A stretch of 64,000 nucleotides of DNA from JAGOBP01 sp964550855 (GTDB lineage Bacteria > Chloroflexota > Anaerolineae > Fen-1058): contig CAZKBQ010000009.1 in the NCBI GenBank assembly GCA_964550855.1, forward strand, positions 1 through 64,000, read 5' to 3'. Of this stretch, positions 26,757 through 35,074 are shown piece after piece. Position numbers and translations under genes: made by a program. The notes beneath the pieces are model-generated. The model ran no database searches and was not told the DNA's origin. It saw only the letters and a program-made list of their open reading frames with translations. Every line of letters begins with the position of its first letter. The stretch's first letter is position 1.

Positions 26757-26765
26757 ATTATACCA
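26757..26765 (-). promoter_or_regulatory. Extended -10 promoter giving a leaderless mRNA
   Basis: TGGTATAAT on the minus strand; the last T is 6 nt before the A of ATG 26750, so transcription should begin at or within a base of the start codon. No good -35 box is present, as often with extended -10 promoters. Confidence 0.7.
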
Positions 26766-26787
26766 GTGCGAAAGAAGGATGGAGATA

Positions 26788-26825
26788 GGTAATGGGTAAC
26801 GAGCAACGAACACTCGTTTGTTACA
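26788..26825. repeat. Degenerate heptamer repeat (GGTAACG type)
   Basis: Units GGTAATG, GGTAACG, AGCAACG, then AACACTC and GTTTGTT, the last two reading as partial inverse units. It lies between two GT4 genes, just upstream of the leaderless promoter. It is less regular than the other arrays. Confidence 0.55.
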
Positions 26826-26841
26826 GGGCGCTCATTTCCCG

Positions 26842-27954
26842 CTACAACGTTCGTTGCAGCCGCCGGTACACGTCGGCCGTGCGGCGCGCAATCTGCGCCT
26901 GCGTAAACTGATCAAGCACGCGCTGGCGGCCGCGCTGCGCCAGCGCCTGACGCAAGGCAGCGTCGCCTTGCAGGCGCTGCAGATGCGCACTCAGCGCCGC
27001 CGCGTCTTCCTCGGGAAAGATCAGGCCCGCGTCGCCGATGACGTTGGGAATTTCGCCGCAGGTGGTGCCGACGACGGGCACGCCGCAGGCCATGGCTTCC
27101 ACCAGCGTGCGGCCAAACTGCTCCAGCCAGTTGGGACGGCTGCGAGAAGGCAAGACGAGCACATCGAGAGTGCGATAGAACGCGGGCACTTCTGCCGAGG
27201 GCAGCCACGCTTTGAACTCAACGCGCGGCGCGATGTTGAGCTGCCGCGCCAGCGCCTGCAAATTGTCACGTTCCGGGCCGCTGCCGATGAGGACGGCCTG
27301 CCAGTCACCGGTCAGCTGCGCCAGCGCGCGCAGCAGCAGATCGACCCCTTTATCTTTGATCAGGCGGCCCGCGTAGCCCACCACAAACCGATCGGTGTGC
27401 GGCCGATCGATCGGGCTGAATACAACCGGATCGACGCCGAACTGAGGAATGACATCGATGGGGCCGCGATACCCTTTGTCGCGCCAGACCTGCGCTGCAG
27501 CCTGATTGCCCGCCAGGCAGGCGTCGGCCTGCGCCAGCACCTGTTGTTCAATCCAGTTGAACGGAAACGGATAGCGCCGGCAAAGGTTTTGCCAGCTGAA
27601 GAATAATGCGCGCGCGCCGCTACGCTTCGCCGCGCGCAGCGCCAGCCACGTGGCCAGGTTGTACGGCTCTTCGTCGATGTGGACTAGATCGGGTTTGATT
27701 TGATTGAGCAGCTGCCCAAACTGCGGATAGTAGTGCAGGTGAAAACTGCCGTTGAAGCGGATCGGCGTCACGATCAGCCGGTACGGCCCGATTGGGTTGG
27801 CGAGTTCCAATCGGATTTCGCCGCGCTCGTCGCGCCAGGCGGGCGGCACCACGGCGATCAGATCAATGTCGGGCAGGGCGGCCAGTTCGGCCAGCTTGCT
27901 GTGATAGGCGCCCACCACCAGCGCTTTGGACAACATGACGACTTTCAATACCAT
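26842..27954 (-). CDS. Family 4 glycosyltransferase
   Basis: A 370-residue GT-B enzyme. The N-terminal domain starts KVVMLSKALVVGAYHSKLAEL and includes DLVHIDEEPYNLATWLAL; the C-terminal domain has FVVGYAGRLIKDKGVDLLL, FKAWLPSAEVPAFYRTLDVLVLPS and WLEQFGRTLVEAMACGVPVVG with the sugar-nucleotide Glu pair. The ATG at 27954 is used because relatives start with a few residues before KVVMLSKA; the ribosome-binding site is poor. A promoter lies at 27983-28010. The gap to the next GT4 downstream holds a heptamer repeat. It probably works in the same polysaccharide pathway. Confidence 0.87.
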   Translation of the reverse strand: MVLKVVMLSKALVVGAYHSKLAELAALPDIDLIAVVPPAWRDERGEIRLELANPIGPYRLIVTPIRFNGSFHLHYYPQFGQLLNQIKPDLVHIDEEPYNLATWLALRAAKRSGARALFFSWQNLCRRYPFPFNWIEQQVLAQADACLAGNQAAAQVWRDKGYRGPIDVIPQFGVDPVVFSPIDRPHTDRFVVGYAGRLIKDKGVDLLLRALAQLTGDWQAVLIGSGPERDNLQALARQLNIAPRVEFKAWLPSAEVPAFYRTLDVLVLPSRSRPNWLEQFGRTLVEAMACGVPVVGTTCGEIPNVIGDAGLIFPEEDAAALSAHLQRLQGDAALRQALAQRGRQRVLDQFTQAQIARRTADVYRRLQRTL

Positions 27955-27982
27955 CTCCGCTTTGAAATGGAGTGTATTGGCA

Positions 27983-28010
27983 AGTCTACTGCGCTTTCGG
28001 CAATTGGCAA
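27983..28010 (-). promoter_or_regulatory. Promoter of the GT4 gene
   Basis: Minus-strand TTGCCA, 16 bp, TAGACT; the predicted start is about 22 nt before ATG 27954. Confidence 0.5.
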
Positions 28011-28036
28011 GGCGCAGTTGTCAAGGCACAAAACAA

Positions 28037-28073
28037 CCGCCGTGATCGAGCGTTGCCGACTCGATCACGGCGG
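28037..28073 (-). terminator. Terminator after the cytochrome gene
   Basis: CCGCCGTGATCGAG and CTCGATCACGGCGG form a perfect 14-bp stem with a 9-nt loop. On the minus strand the stem is followed by TTGTTTTGTG. Confidence 0.75.
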
Positions 28074-28096
28074 CAGTTGGCGATGGCGCGGCCGGG

Positions 28097-28969
28097 CTAT
28101 TTGGCGTCCAGAAATGCGCTCAGCGCGGCAATTTCAGTGTCGCTCAGCTGCAAATTGGGCATCACGGTGTTGGGCTTCAGCTGCGCGGGATTCTTCAACC
28201 ACTGGCTCAGAAAGGCCGCGCTGTATTTGCCCGGCACCAGATGCGGCGGCTCATCGCCGATCCAGACCGGCCCGAACTTCGGCTTCACCTCGGGATGAGC
28301 ATGGCACATCACGCAGCCTTTATCGATGAACAGTGCCCGGCCCAGCGCGGCTTGATCGCTGCCGGCTGCAGTGCCTCCGATTGGAGCCGGCAGCGCAACG
28401 CTGGTACCGGTAGCGACGAAGCCCACTACGCCGATAAGCACAGCTGCAGCGGCGATAAGCAAAGCGTAGCGAGCGCGTGTGCGCCGCCAGAACAAGGCAG
28501 CCACCATCGCCACGATCGTTCCGCCTGTGCCGACGGCCAGCGGTGCCGCATCGGTGACAGGCCCGGCGGTCGCCGGCAGCAATGCGGGCACAAACTCCGC
28601 CGCGACGAGTGGCGCCATATCCTCCGTTGCCATACCGAATTGTTCGATGTCCACTCGCCAGTTCCATGTGCCAGCGGCGGGCAGTGTAACCTCGGCAGTA
28701 TAGTGGCCGGGTGAACCGGAACGCTGAGCGGTAACCGTGTACGAGCCGGGTGCATCACTACGCTCGAAGGCGACAATCGGCGTCAGATCGTCGCGCAGGA
28801 TGCGGCCGTGTTGGCGCACCGTAAACCCGATCGAGAAAGCCCGGCCCGCTACGATTTGATCCGGCAGCGTGTCCAGGGTCACAACTGCCCAGCCGCCTGC
28901 TTCGGCGATCAGCGCCGTCGCCAGCAGCAGCACCAGCGCCGCAATTAACGAACGTGTCAGTTTGTGCAT
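28097..28969 (-). CDS. Membrane-tethered cytochrome c with N-terminal FixH/YtkA-like beta domain
   Basis: A 290-residue exported protein. A signal peptide (about 5-24) is followed by an immunoglobulin-like domain (about 27-128) resembling YtkA/FixH/CopC-type modules, a membrane segment (about 168-188), and a cytochrome c domain with CVMCH (C219, C222, H223) and the probable axial Met in NTVMPNL (M270). It should carry electrons on the outer face; the beta domain may bind metal or a partner. GGGAGG precedes the ATG. It lies 69 bp after the anti-sigma gene, so all three minus-strand genes may be one operon controlled by the ECF sigma factor. This fusion order is not one I recognise. Confidence 0.78.
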   Translation of the reverse strand: MHKLTRSLIAALVLLLATALIAEAGGWAVVTLDTLPDQIVAGRAFSIGFTVRQHGRILRDDLTPIVAFERSDAPGSYTVTAQRSGSPGHYTAEVTLPAAGTWNWRVDIEQFGMATEDMAPLVAAEFVPALLPATAGPVTDAAPLAVGTGGTIVAMVAALFWRRTRARYALLIAAAAVLIGVVGFVATGTSVALPAPIGGTAAGSDQAALGRALFIDKGCVMCHAHPEVKPKFGPVWIGDEPPHLVPGKYSAAFLSQWLKNPAQLKPNTVMPNLQLSDTEIAALSAFLDAK

Positions 28970-29038
28970 GTCAGCCTCCCTTGACTGTGGTTGAGTTGCA
29001 CTGGTATTACAGCGCTCGCGCGGCGCGGGTTCCCGCGG

Positions 29039-29854
29039 TCACTTCAACGTCTCGGCAAAGGCTATGGCTTCCGCCAGACTCAGCGGCGTTTCCAATCGAT
29101 AGGTGGTGTCGGTGTCGCCTGCACGCGTCTCCCAGATCAGCGTGTTGGCGTTGACGGGACGCTCACTGTCAAAGACGGGCTTGCCCTGTGCGTCCAACGT
29201 CATCAGGATGTGCGGCGCGCCTGTCAACCACACGGCGCGCTGGCCGTTGACGACTGTCTCTGTGATAACAGTGCCGGCATCGGGGCGGCTGTTGATGGCT
29301 TTCTGGTAAAGCCACCATTGAGCCTGATACAGGACGAAACGCGGACGGGCCGGATCGCCGAAGATGAAGATGATTTGCTGAGCGTCGCTGCCGAGGCCGA
29401 AGACCTGATCTTGAACGAAGACTTGCGAAGGCCGCTCGACCGGCGGCAGCAGCAGTTTGAACCGGGCCATGCGCTGCGCTTCAGCCAGCGTGGTTGGACA
29501 GCACTGCTTGAACGGCACGACGCCGGGCGTGGGTGTGGGCGCTGGGGTGGCCGCGGCCACAGTCGGCGTCGGCGGCACTTCGATGAGGTGAATGGTGCGC
29601 AATCCCAGAATCTGCGCGATGGCTTCGCGCGTCTGCGGGATGGCGATGAGCAGGGCCAGCCCGATGACGACGGCCACAGCCACGATCAACGCCGGGCGCA
29701 ACCACAGCGGACGGCGGGCCGAGAAGCGCGATCGGGCTGCGGGCAGCCGCGGGCGCACCCGCGCGGCAAGGTTCGGGGTGGCAGGATAATCGATCGAGCG
29801 ACCGGCTTCGATCAGCGCTTGTTCAAGTCGGGCAAAGTCGGAATCGTCAGCCAT
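29039..29854 (-). CDS. Probable transmembrane anti-sigma factor
   Basis: A 271-residue protein whose start overlaps the ECF sigma gene by 8 bp, the usual arrangement for a cognate anti-sigma. The N-terminal 50 residues are cytoplasmic and basic, a membrane helix spans about 50-71 (LWLRPALIVAVAVVIGLALL), a Thr/Pro-rich linker follows (92-110), and residues 115-271 form an outside domain with KQCCPTTLAEAQ. No HxxxCxxC zinc motif is seen in the cytoplasmic part, so it is not a classical ZAS protein. It should hold the sigma factor at the membrane until an external signal; the signal is unknown. Confidence 0.7.
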   Translation of the reverse strand: MADDSDFARLEQALIEAGRSIDYPATPNLAARVRPRLPAARSRFSARRPLWLRPALIVAVAVVIGLALLIAIPQTREAIAQILGLRTIHLIEVPPTPTVAAATPAPTPTPGVVPFKQCCPTTLAEAQRMARFKLLLPPVERPSQVFVQDQVFGLGSDAQQIIFIFGDPARPRFVLYQAQWWLYQKAINSRPDAGTVITETVVNGQRAVWLTGAPHILMTLDAQGKPVFDSERPVNANTLIWETRAGDTDTTYRLETPLSLAEAIAFAETLK

Positions 29855-30425
29855 GTTGGATCAAATCGATTAGATCAGGGTAGTCGGTCTGGATGATCGC
29901 GCGCAGGCGCGCCAGTGTCCGATGCAGACGGGATTTCACCGTGCCGATGGGGATCTTCAGTGTCTCGGCCACTTCTGCTTCGGGCAACTCCAGAAAATAG
30001 CGCAGCGCAATCAGCCGGCCTTGATCGGGCGAGAGCTGTTCAACCGCCTCTAACAGGCGGCGCTGCTGTTCGCGTTTGACGACGTGACCGTCGATGGACA
30101 ATGAGCCGGCGCCCTCCACCAGCGTTTGCCGCGTGTAGCGCTCCGTCATGCGCGCGCGGCGCTGCGCCGCCAGCCGCCGGTTGAGCGCCAGATTGGTGAC
30201 AATGCGCAGCAGCCACGGTCGCAGCGGCCGGCCAAGCTGAAAAGTCGGCAGCGCATCATAGGCACGCAGAAAGCCGTCCTGGGCGGCATCGGCCGCTTCC
30301 TGCTCATCACGCGTGATGAGATACGCCGCGCGAAACGCGACTTCCTGATGCAGCCTGACAAGCGCTTCGTAGGCCGGCCCGTCGCCCTGCTGGGCGCGGG
30401 CGATCAAACGCTGTTCGTCATCCAA
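29847..30425 (-). CDS. ECF-type RNA polymerase sigma factor
   Basis: A 192-residue sigma-70 family protein with region 2 (ALVRLHQEVAFRAAYLITRDEQEAADAAQDGFLRAYDAL) and region 4 (RLIALRYFLELPEAEVAETLKIPIGTVKSRLHRTLARLR) but no region 3, as in ECF factors. The frame opens with TTG 30425 about 8 nt after GGGAG, a weak start codon that may limit synthesis. It is coupled to an anti-sigma gene and probably controls the downstream cytochrome gene and its own operon. Upstream GGGAACC (30483-30489) and TATAAC (30459-30464) with 18 bp between could be its promoter. Confidence 0.9.
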   Translation of the reverse strand: MDDEQRLIARAQQGDGPAYEALVRLHQEVAFRAAYLITRDEQEAADAAQDGFLRAYDALPTFQLGRPLRPWLLRIVTNLALNRRLAAQRRARMTERYTRQTLVEGAGSLSIDGHVVKREQQRRLLEAVEQLSPDQGRLIALRYFLELPEAEVAETLKIPIGTVKSRLHRTLARLRAIIQTDYPDLIDLIQHG

Positions 30426-30498
30426 ACGATGTCTCCCGCCCTCGACGGTGGTTCACTTGTTATACACCGACCACGCCCGGTTGGTTCCCTGCCGTGCG

Positions 30499-30526
30499 TT
30501 GACACGCAAACCTATTGTGTTATACT
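30499..30526 (+). promoter_or_regulatory. Strong promoter before the GT-C gene
   Basis: Consensus TTGACA, 16 bp, TATACT, with TGT directly before the -10 (extended). It is the best housekeeping-type promoter in the window and lies 51 bp before the start codon at 30577, divergent from the sigma operon. Confidence 0.8.
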
Positions 30527-30576
30527 GGACGCGCTTTGGCAAGAGGACGATACCGATTGCAATTCCCCGTTGATCC

Positions 30577-32619
30577 ATGCGCAACTGGCTGAAAGAATGG
30601 GCCCCGGTCATTGGCTTGATGCTCCTGGCCGGGGTCTTGCGTTTCTATGAACTGGGGGCCTGGCCGCCGGGCCTGTATCACGACGAGGCCTTCTACGGTC
30701 TGGACGCGCTGCGCGTGCTGGCCGGCGAGCGGCCGCTGTACTTTGCCGCCAACAACGGCCGCGAGCCGATGTTCATTTATCTGGTCGCACTCAGCATCGG
30801 CTGGCTGGGACGCAGCGTTTACGCGGTGCGCCTGCCCGCAGCCGTCATCAGCGTGTTGACCATCCCGGCCGTGTACTGGATGACGCGCCAGCTGTTTGCA
30901 CGCGAGCCGCACGGCCGCCGTGTGGCGCTGCTGGCGGCGGCCTTCACCACCATCACGTTGTGGCCTGTTCATCTGGGTCTCATCGGTTTTCGCGCCGGGC
31001 TGCTGCCGCTGTTTGCCGCCCTGTCCATCGGCGCGGGGGTGCGCGCCTACCGATCGGGGCGCAGCTGGGACTGGCTGACCGCGGGCGTGATCTACGGCCT
31101 GTCGTTTTACACCTATCTGGCCAGCCGCTTCACGCCGCTGGCGCTGCTGGTGTTCTTAGTGGTTATACTGATAGCGCGCCGCGCCCGGCGGCTGTGGCCG
31201 GGCGGGCTGATCTTCGCCATGGCGGCGGCTGTCACCGTCGCGCCGCTGGCCATCACCGCGCTCAACAACTGGGAGGTGGTGATGGGCCGCCCCGGCGAAG
31301 TGTCCATCTTCAACCCGGACATCAACCACGGCAACGTGGCGGGCACGGCCCTGCGCAGCGTCATCGGGACGCTGGGCATGTTCAACTTTCAGGGCGACCG
31401 CATCCCGCGCCACAACGTGCCCTATCGTCCCGTCTTCGACGCACTGGTGACGATTGTGTTCATTTATGGCCTGGTGCGATTGATCCTGGGCGCAATCCAG
31501 AAAACCCGATCGACCCCGGCGGCCCTGCCGGACTTCCTGCAGCCTGATCTGGCCTCGACGACGCGGCTGTCGCTGCCGGGCCGGCTGACCAGCTGGTTTG
31601 TGCTGATCTGGCTGGGCGTGATGCTGATGCCCACCATGCTGGCCGAAGATGCGCCGCACTTTTTGCGCGCCGTGGGCGTGCTGCCCGCGGCCATGATCGT
31701 GCCGGCCGTTGGCCTGGATACGCTGCTGCGCTGGTTTGAAGCACGGCGCTGGCGCGCGATTGGACATGGACTGGCCGCCGGCCTGCTCATCGCCTCGCTG
31801 TTTATCACGGTGACTGATTACAGCCGCTATGCCGTCGATCCGGAGACCGCCCACGCCTTTGAAGCGGCGGGCACGCAGCTGGCCGCGGAAGCGCGCACGG
31901 CCATTCTGGCGCGGCAGCGCGCGGTCATCGCCGACCGCTTCACGCGCGACTGGGCCAGCGTGCCCTTTTTACTGGGGCACAGTTACCAACCGCTCGGCGA
32001 CGACGGCCGCCTGAGCGGAGTAGAGACCGACGCCTCATATGTGTTGTTTCTCTGGCCGTATGACACGGCGGCGGGGCCGTGGTGGCAGACGCTGAGCGCT
32101 TTTCCGCCGCCGCGCACAGTGCGCGTCACCGCCGGCCCCTCGGCGCGCGGCGATCTCGATCTGCAACCACACGTGGGTTACCTCAAAGTGCAAGTCGATC
32201 CGCAGACGCAGACTTTGTCGCCGGAAGCGGCGTTTGATAACGGCGTGGAATTGCTGGGGCATTCGATTCAGGCGCTGGATAACAATCAGTGGCGCGTGCA
32301 GACGTTGTGGCGCAGCAGCGGCACAGTGACCGACACCCAGACGTTCTTCGTCCACCTGCGGCGAGCCAATGCGCTGGCGAGCACGCGCGACGGCGACAGC
32401 GGCGACGGTTTCTATCCGCTGGCAGTGTGGCGGCCCGGCGATGTCATCATCGACGAACGGACGTTGGATGTGCCGGCCGGGGCGGATCCGGCCACGCTGC
32501 TGGTGGAGGTGGGCATTTATGATCGGGCCGGCGGACAGCGCGCCAAGGTATTGACCAACACTCAGGCGGTCATCGACAATGCGATTTTGCTGGGCGGGCC
32601 GGGGGCGGTGGGACCCTGA
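30577..32619 (+). CDS. GT-C membrane glycosyltransferase (family 39-like) with C-terminal beta domain
   Basis: A 680-residue polytopic membrane protein. The first outer loop has WPPGLYHDEAFYGLDALRVL, with the acidic DE pair expected at the active site, followed by NGREPMFIYL, as in many prokaryotic PMT/ArnT-like proteins. Membrane helices run to about 415; an extracytoplasmic region follows. Its last part (about 565-670) has FFVHLRRANA, DGFYPLAVWRPGDVIIDERTLDVP and LLVEVGIYDRAGGQRAKV, a beta-sandwich also present in the product at 58130. It probably transfers a sugar from a lipid carrier to a surface acceptor. Strong promoter upstream and an intrinsic terminator downstream: it is monocistronic. 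Confidence 0.78.
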   Translation: MRNWLKEWAPVIGLMLLAGVLRFYELGAWPPGLYHDEAFYGLDALRVLAGERPLYFAANNGREPMFIYLVALSIGWLGRSVYAVRLPAAVISVLTIPAVYWMTRQLFAREPHGRRVALLAAAFTTITLWPVHLGLIGFRAGLLPLFAALSIGAGVRAYRSGRSWDWLTAGVIYGLSFYTYLASRFTPLALLVFLVVILIARRARRLWPGGLIFAMAAAVTVAPLAITALNNWEVVMGRPGEVSIFNPDINHGNVAGTALRSVIGTLGMFNFQGDRIPRHNVPYRPVFDALVTIVFIYGLVRLILGAIQKTRSTPAALPDFLQPDLASTTRLSLPGRLTSWFVLIWLGVMLMPTMLAEDAPHFLRAVGVLPAAMIVPAVGLDTLLRWFEARRWRAIGHGLAAGLLIASLFITVTDYSRYAVDPETAHAFEAAGTQLAAEARTAILARQRAVIADRFTRDWASVPFLLGHSYQPLGDDGRLSGVETDASYVLFLWPYDTAAGPWWQTLSAFPPPRTVRVTAGPSARGDLDLQPHVGYLKVQVDPQTQTLSPEAAFDNGVELLGHSIQALDNNQWRVQTLWRSSGTVTDTQTFFVHLRRANALASTRDGDSGDGFYPLAVWRPGDVIIDERTLDVPAGADPATLLVEVGIYDRAGGQRAKVLTNTQAVIDNAILLGGPGAVGP

Positions 32620-32645
32620 GGCTGAAGCGAAGTGAATAAGGGTGG

Positions 32646-32682
32646 AAAACCGATCGGGTATACTTGAACCGATCGGTTTTTT
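32646..32682 (+). terminator. Intrinsic terminator after the GT-C gene
   Basis: AAAACCGATCGG and CCGATCGGTTTT form a perfect 12-bp stem with an 11-nt loop, running into six T. The loop holds TATACT, which might also serve as a -10 for the next gene, but no -35 is visible. Confidence 0.8.
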
Positions 32683-32700
32683 GGGAGATTCAAAGGAATC

Positions 32701-35007
32701 ATGTTCACACGTCGTCTGGCTGTCCTGGCCGTGATCGTTTCGATCGCACTGGGGCTGCTTCCCCCCTATCACACATCGGCCGCGCCGTCGTCGCAGTCGG
32801 GCAATCTTTTGACGAATGGCAACTTTGAGGGCGCGTTTCCCCAAGTCAACTCCAAGGCGCAAGTCGCGGCTGGCTGGACGCCGTTCTGGCTGTCGGGGGA
32901 GCCTCCAGAATTGTATCGACAGCCCACTTATGAACCCAGCGCCAACTGTTCCAAGACGTGCGATCACCGGATTCATTCGGGTGGTAACGCGCAGCGCATG
33001 TTCCAGTTTTTCGGCGCGTATCAGGCCGGCCTGTATCAGGTGGTCAATGTGCCGGAGAACGCCGATCTGCGCTTCAGCCTGTTCGCGCAGGGCTGGTCGT
33101 CGGAAGCGGACAACCCGGAGAATGTGTCCGTCAACGGCACGGACATGCGCATGCGCATCGGCATCGATCCGCTGGGCGGCACCAACCCACAAGACCCGCG
33201 CGTGGTCTGGTCACAGCCGGTCAATGCGCTGGATTCCTGGTATCAGTTCACCGTGTATGCACGGGCGCAGGGCACCCGCGTGACGGTGTTTGCGCTGGCC
33301 GCCCCCTTCGACGCGCGCCGCAAGAACGAAGTTTACTGGGACGACGCAGAGCTGATCGCCTTGAGCGGCGATCTGCAAGCGACGGCGCAGGCCAGCTATC
33401 CCACGCCCACGCCGCTGCCGTTTGTGCCCACCCCCACGCCGGTCAGTGTGGCGCTGGGGCAGAATTTGCTGACGGATGGCGGCTTTGAAGGCCCGCTCTA
33501 TATTCCGTGCAGCCTCAACGATCTAATACCGTGGCGGCATATTTCGTGCGACGGGCTGGACCTTGACGAGCGCCTGCCCGACGGCCGCCGCAAGTACCGC
33601 ATGTGGAACACGGTGCAAGTGCCCATTGGCTGGAAGGGCTGGTGGCTGACGCCCAACAACGATCACGCCGCCCGCGATTATTACAGCAATCACCCCGCCA
33701 ACTGCTACGAAGATGCGCCGGAGGGCTGCGTGGCGTGGCACAATCCCGAATTTCGCGACACAAAGGGTATTGTGTTGGGACCGTCGCGCATCCGATCCGG
33801 CACCAACTCGGTGAAGTATTTTACGTTGTGGAGCGCGCACGAGGCCGGCTTGTTGCAAACAGTGGCCGTGCCGGCAGGCACCACGGTGCGCTTTGGGGTG
33901 TATATGCAGGCGTGGTCGTCTGACAACGATCCCCGCGAGGAATTTCCCAACACCTATCTGTCAGCCGGGCAGACTAGTATGCACATGAAGGTCGGGATCG
34001 ATCCGTACGGCGGTGATGATCCATGGAGCCCCAACATCGTGTGGTCCACCGAGCACGATTCGTATGATAGCTGGGGATATTACGAAGTCCGCGCGGTGGC
34101 GCAGACCGATAAAGTAACGGTATTTACGCACTCCATGCCGGAAAAGGGCCTTAAGCATAATGACGTGTACGTGGACGACGCCGAATTGGTGGCCATCGAC
34201 GGCGCGACGGCCTTCTCACCGCCGGCTGCGCCAGAACAACCCGCTGCGGCGCCCAGTGCACCCAGTGTACCCAATGTATCTGCGGCCGCGGCGCCCACCG
34301 CGTTGCCACGCCCCAACGGCGCGCTGGTGCACATCGTGCAGGCCGGCGATACCGTCTTTGGCCTGTCGCTGCAATACGGCGTGCCCATGGACCAGATCTT
34401 CCAGCTGAATGGGCTGACCAAGGATTCGTACCTGCTCGTCGGGCAGGAGCTGATCATCGCGGGCGGCCAACCCACTGCGCCTGCCACCTCCGAGTCAACG
34501 CCGACGGCAGAGTCCGTATCCGTCGAGCCAACGCCCACGCCCACGCCGCTGGCGGTCGCGGCGGCCAATCCCGCGGCGGCGCTGTTGTGCGTGCGCGCCT
34601 TTGAAGACACTAATGCCGACGGTGTGTACGAAGATCGCGACGCGCTGATCCAGGGCACAGTCTTCAACGTAAGCAACGCGCAGGGCAAGCCGGTGGTCAG
34701 TTACACCTCTGACGGGGTGAGCGAGCCTCACTGCTTTACGCGCCTGCAGCCCGGCAACTACACCATCTCGATTGAACCGGCGGCCGATACGACGGCCACT
34801 TCCGATCGGCGCTGGAGCGTAACGCTGCTGCCGGGAAGTACCGTTAACGTGAACTTCGGCAGCCGGCTGAGCACTGTGCCGTCTTCTAAAACTACGACGG
34901 CGGGCGACGGGGCGGGCGCGGTGACCACGGCGGGTATCGCCGTGCTGGTGATGGCAGGCCTGGGCTTCTGGCTATGGCAGCGCCGACGTAAGCCGGCGCT
35001 GATGTAG
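32701..35007 (+). CDS. Surface protein with two carbohydrate-binding-like modules, LysM and C-terminal anchor
   Basis: A 768-residue exported protein; AAAGGA precedes the ATG. A signal peptide (about 5-28) is followed by a first beta-sandwich module (about 33-225) opening NLLTNGNFEG, and a second (about 257-500) opening NLLTDGGFEG; these look like CBM-type modules and one another's copies. A Pro/Ala-rich linker leads to LysM (about 541-588: HIVQAGDTVFGLSLQYGV), which binds N-acetylglucosamine polymers such as peptidoglycan. Next come a Thr/Pro linker, a SdrD-B-like domain (about 627-725: FEDTNADGVYEDRD), and a final membrane helix (about 742-761) with basic tail QRRRKP. It probably sits on the wall, held by both LysM and helix. 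Confidence 0.8.
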   Translation: MFTRRLAVLAVIVSIALGLLPPYHTSAAPSSQSGNLLTNGNFEGAFPQVNSKAQVAAGWTPFWLSGEPPELYRQPTYEPSANCSKTCDHRIHSGGNAQRMFQFFGAYQAGLYQVVNVPENADLRFSLFAQGWSSEADNPENVSVNGTDMRMRIGIDPLGGTNPQDPRVVWSQPVNALDSWYQFTVYARAQGTRVTVFALAAPFDARRKNEVYWDDAELIALSGDLQATAQASYPTPTPLPFVPTPTPVSVALGQNLLTDGGFEGPLYIPCSLNDLIPWRHISCDGLDLDERLPDGRRKYRMWNTVQVPIGWKGWWLTPNNDHAARDYYSNHPANCYEDAPEGCVAWHNPEFRDTKGIVLGPSRIRSGTNSVKYFTLWSAHEAGLLQTVAVPAGTTVRFGVYMQAWSSDNDPREEFPNTYLSAGQTSMHMKVGIDPYGGDDPWSPNIVWSTEHDSYDSWGYYEVRAVAQTDKVTVFTHSMPEKGLKHNDVYVDDAELVAIDGATAFSPPAAPEQPAAAPSAPSVPNVSAAAAPTALPRPNGALVHIVQAGDTVFGLSLQYGVPMDQIFQLNGLTKDSYLLVGQELIIAGGQPTAPATSESTPTAESVSVEPTPTPTPLAVAAANPAAALLCVRAFEDTNADGVYEDRDALIQGTVFNVSNAQGKPVVSYTSDGVSEPHCFTRLQPGNYTISIEPAADTTATSDRRWSVTLLPGSTVNVNFGSRLSTVPSSKTTTAGDGAGAVTTAGIAVLVMAGLGFWLWQRRRKPALM

Positions 35008-35030
35008 ACGCGCGGCGGCCGGCAAAATTT

Positions 35031-35061
35031 ACGCGGAACCTCGGGCGAGGTTCCGCGTTTT
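35031..35061. terminator. Bidirectional terminator between convergent surface genes
   Basis: ACGCGGAACCTC and GAGGTTCCGCGT form a perfect 12-bp stem with a 4-nt loop, followed by TTT on the plus strand and by A/T-rich sequence on the other side. Confidence 0.85.
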
Positions 35062-35074
35062 GCATGTCGTCAGA

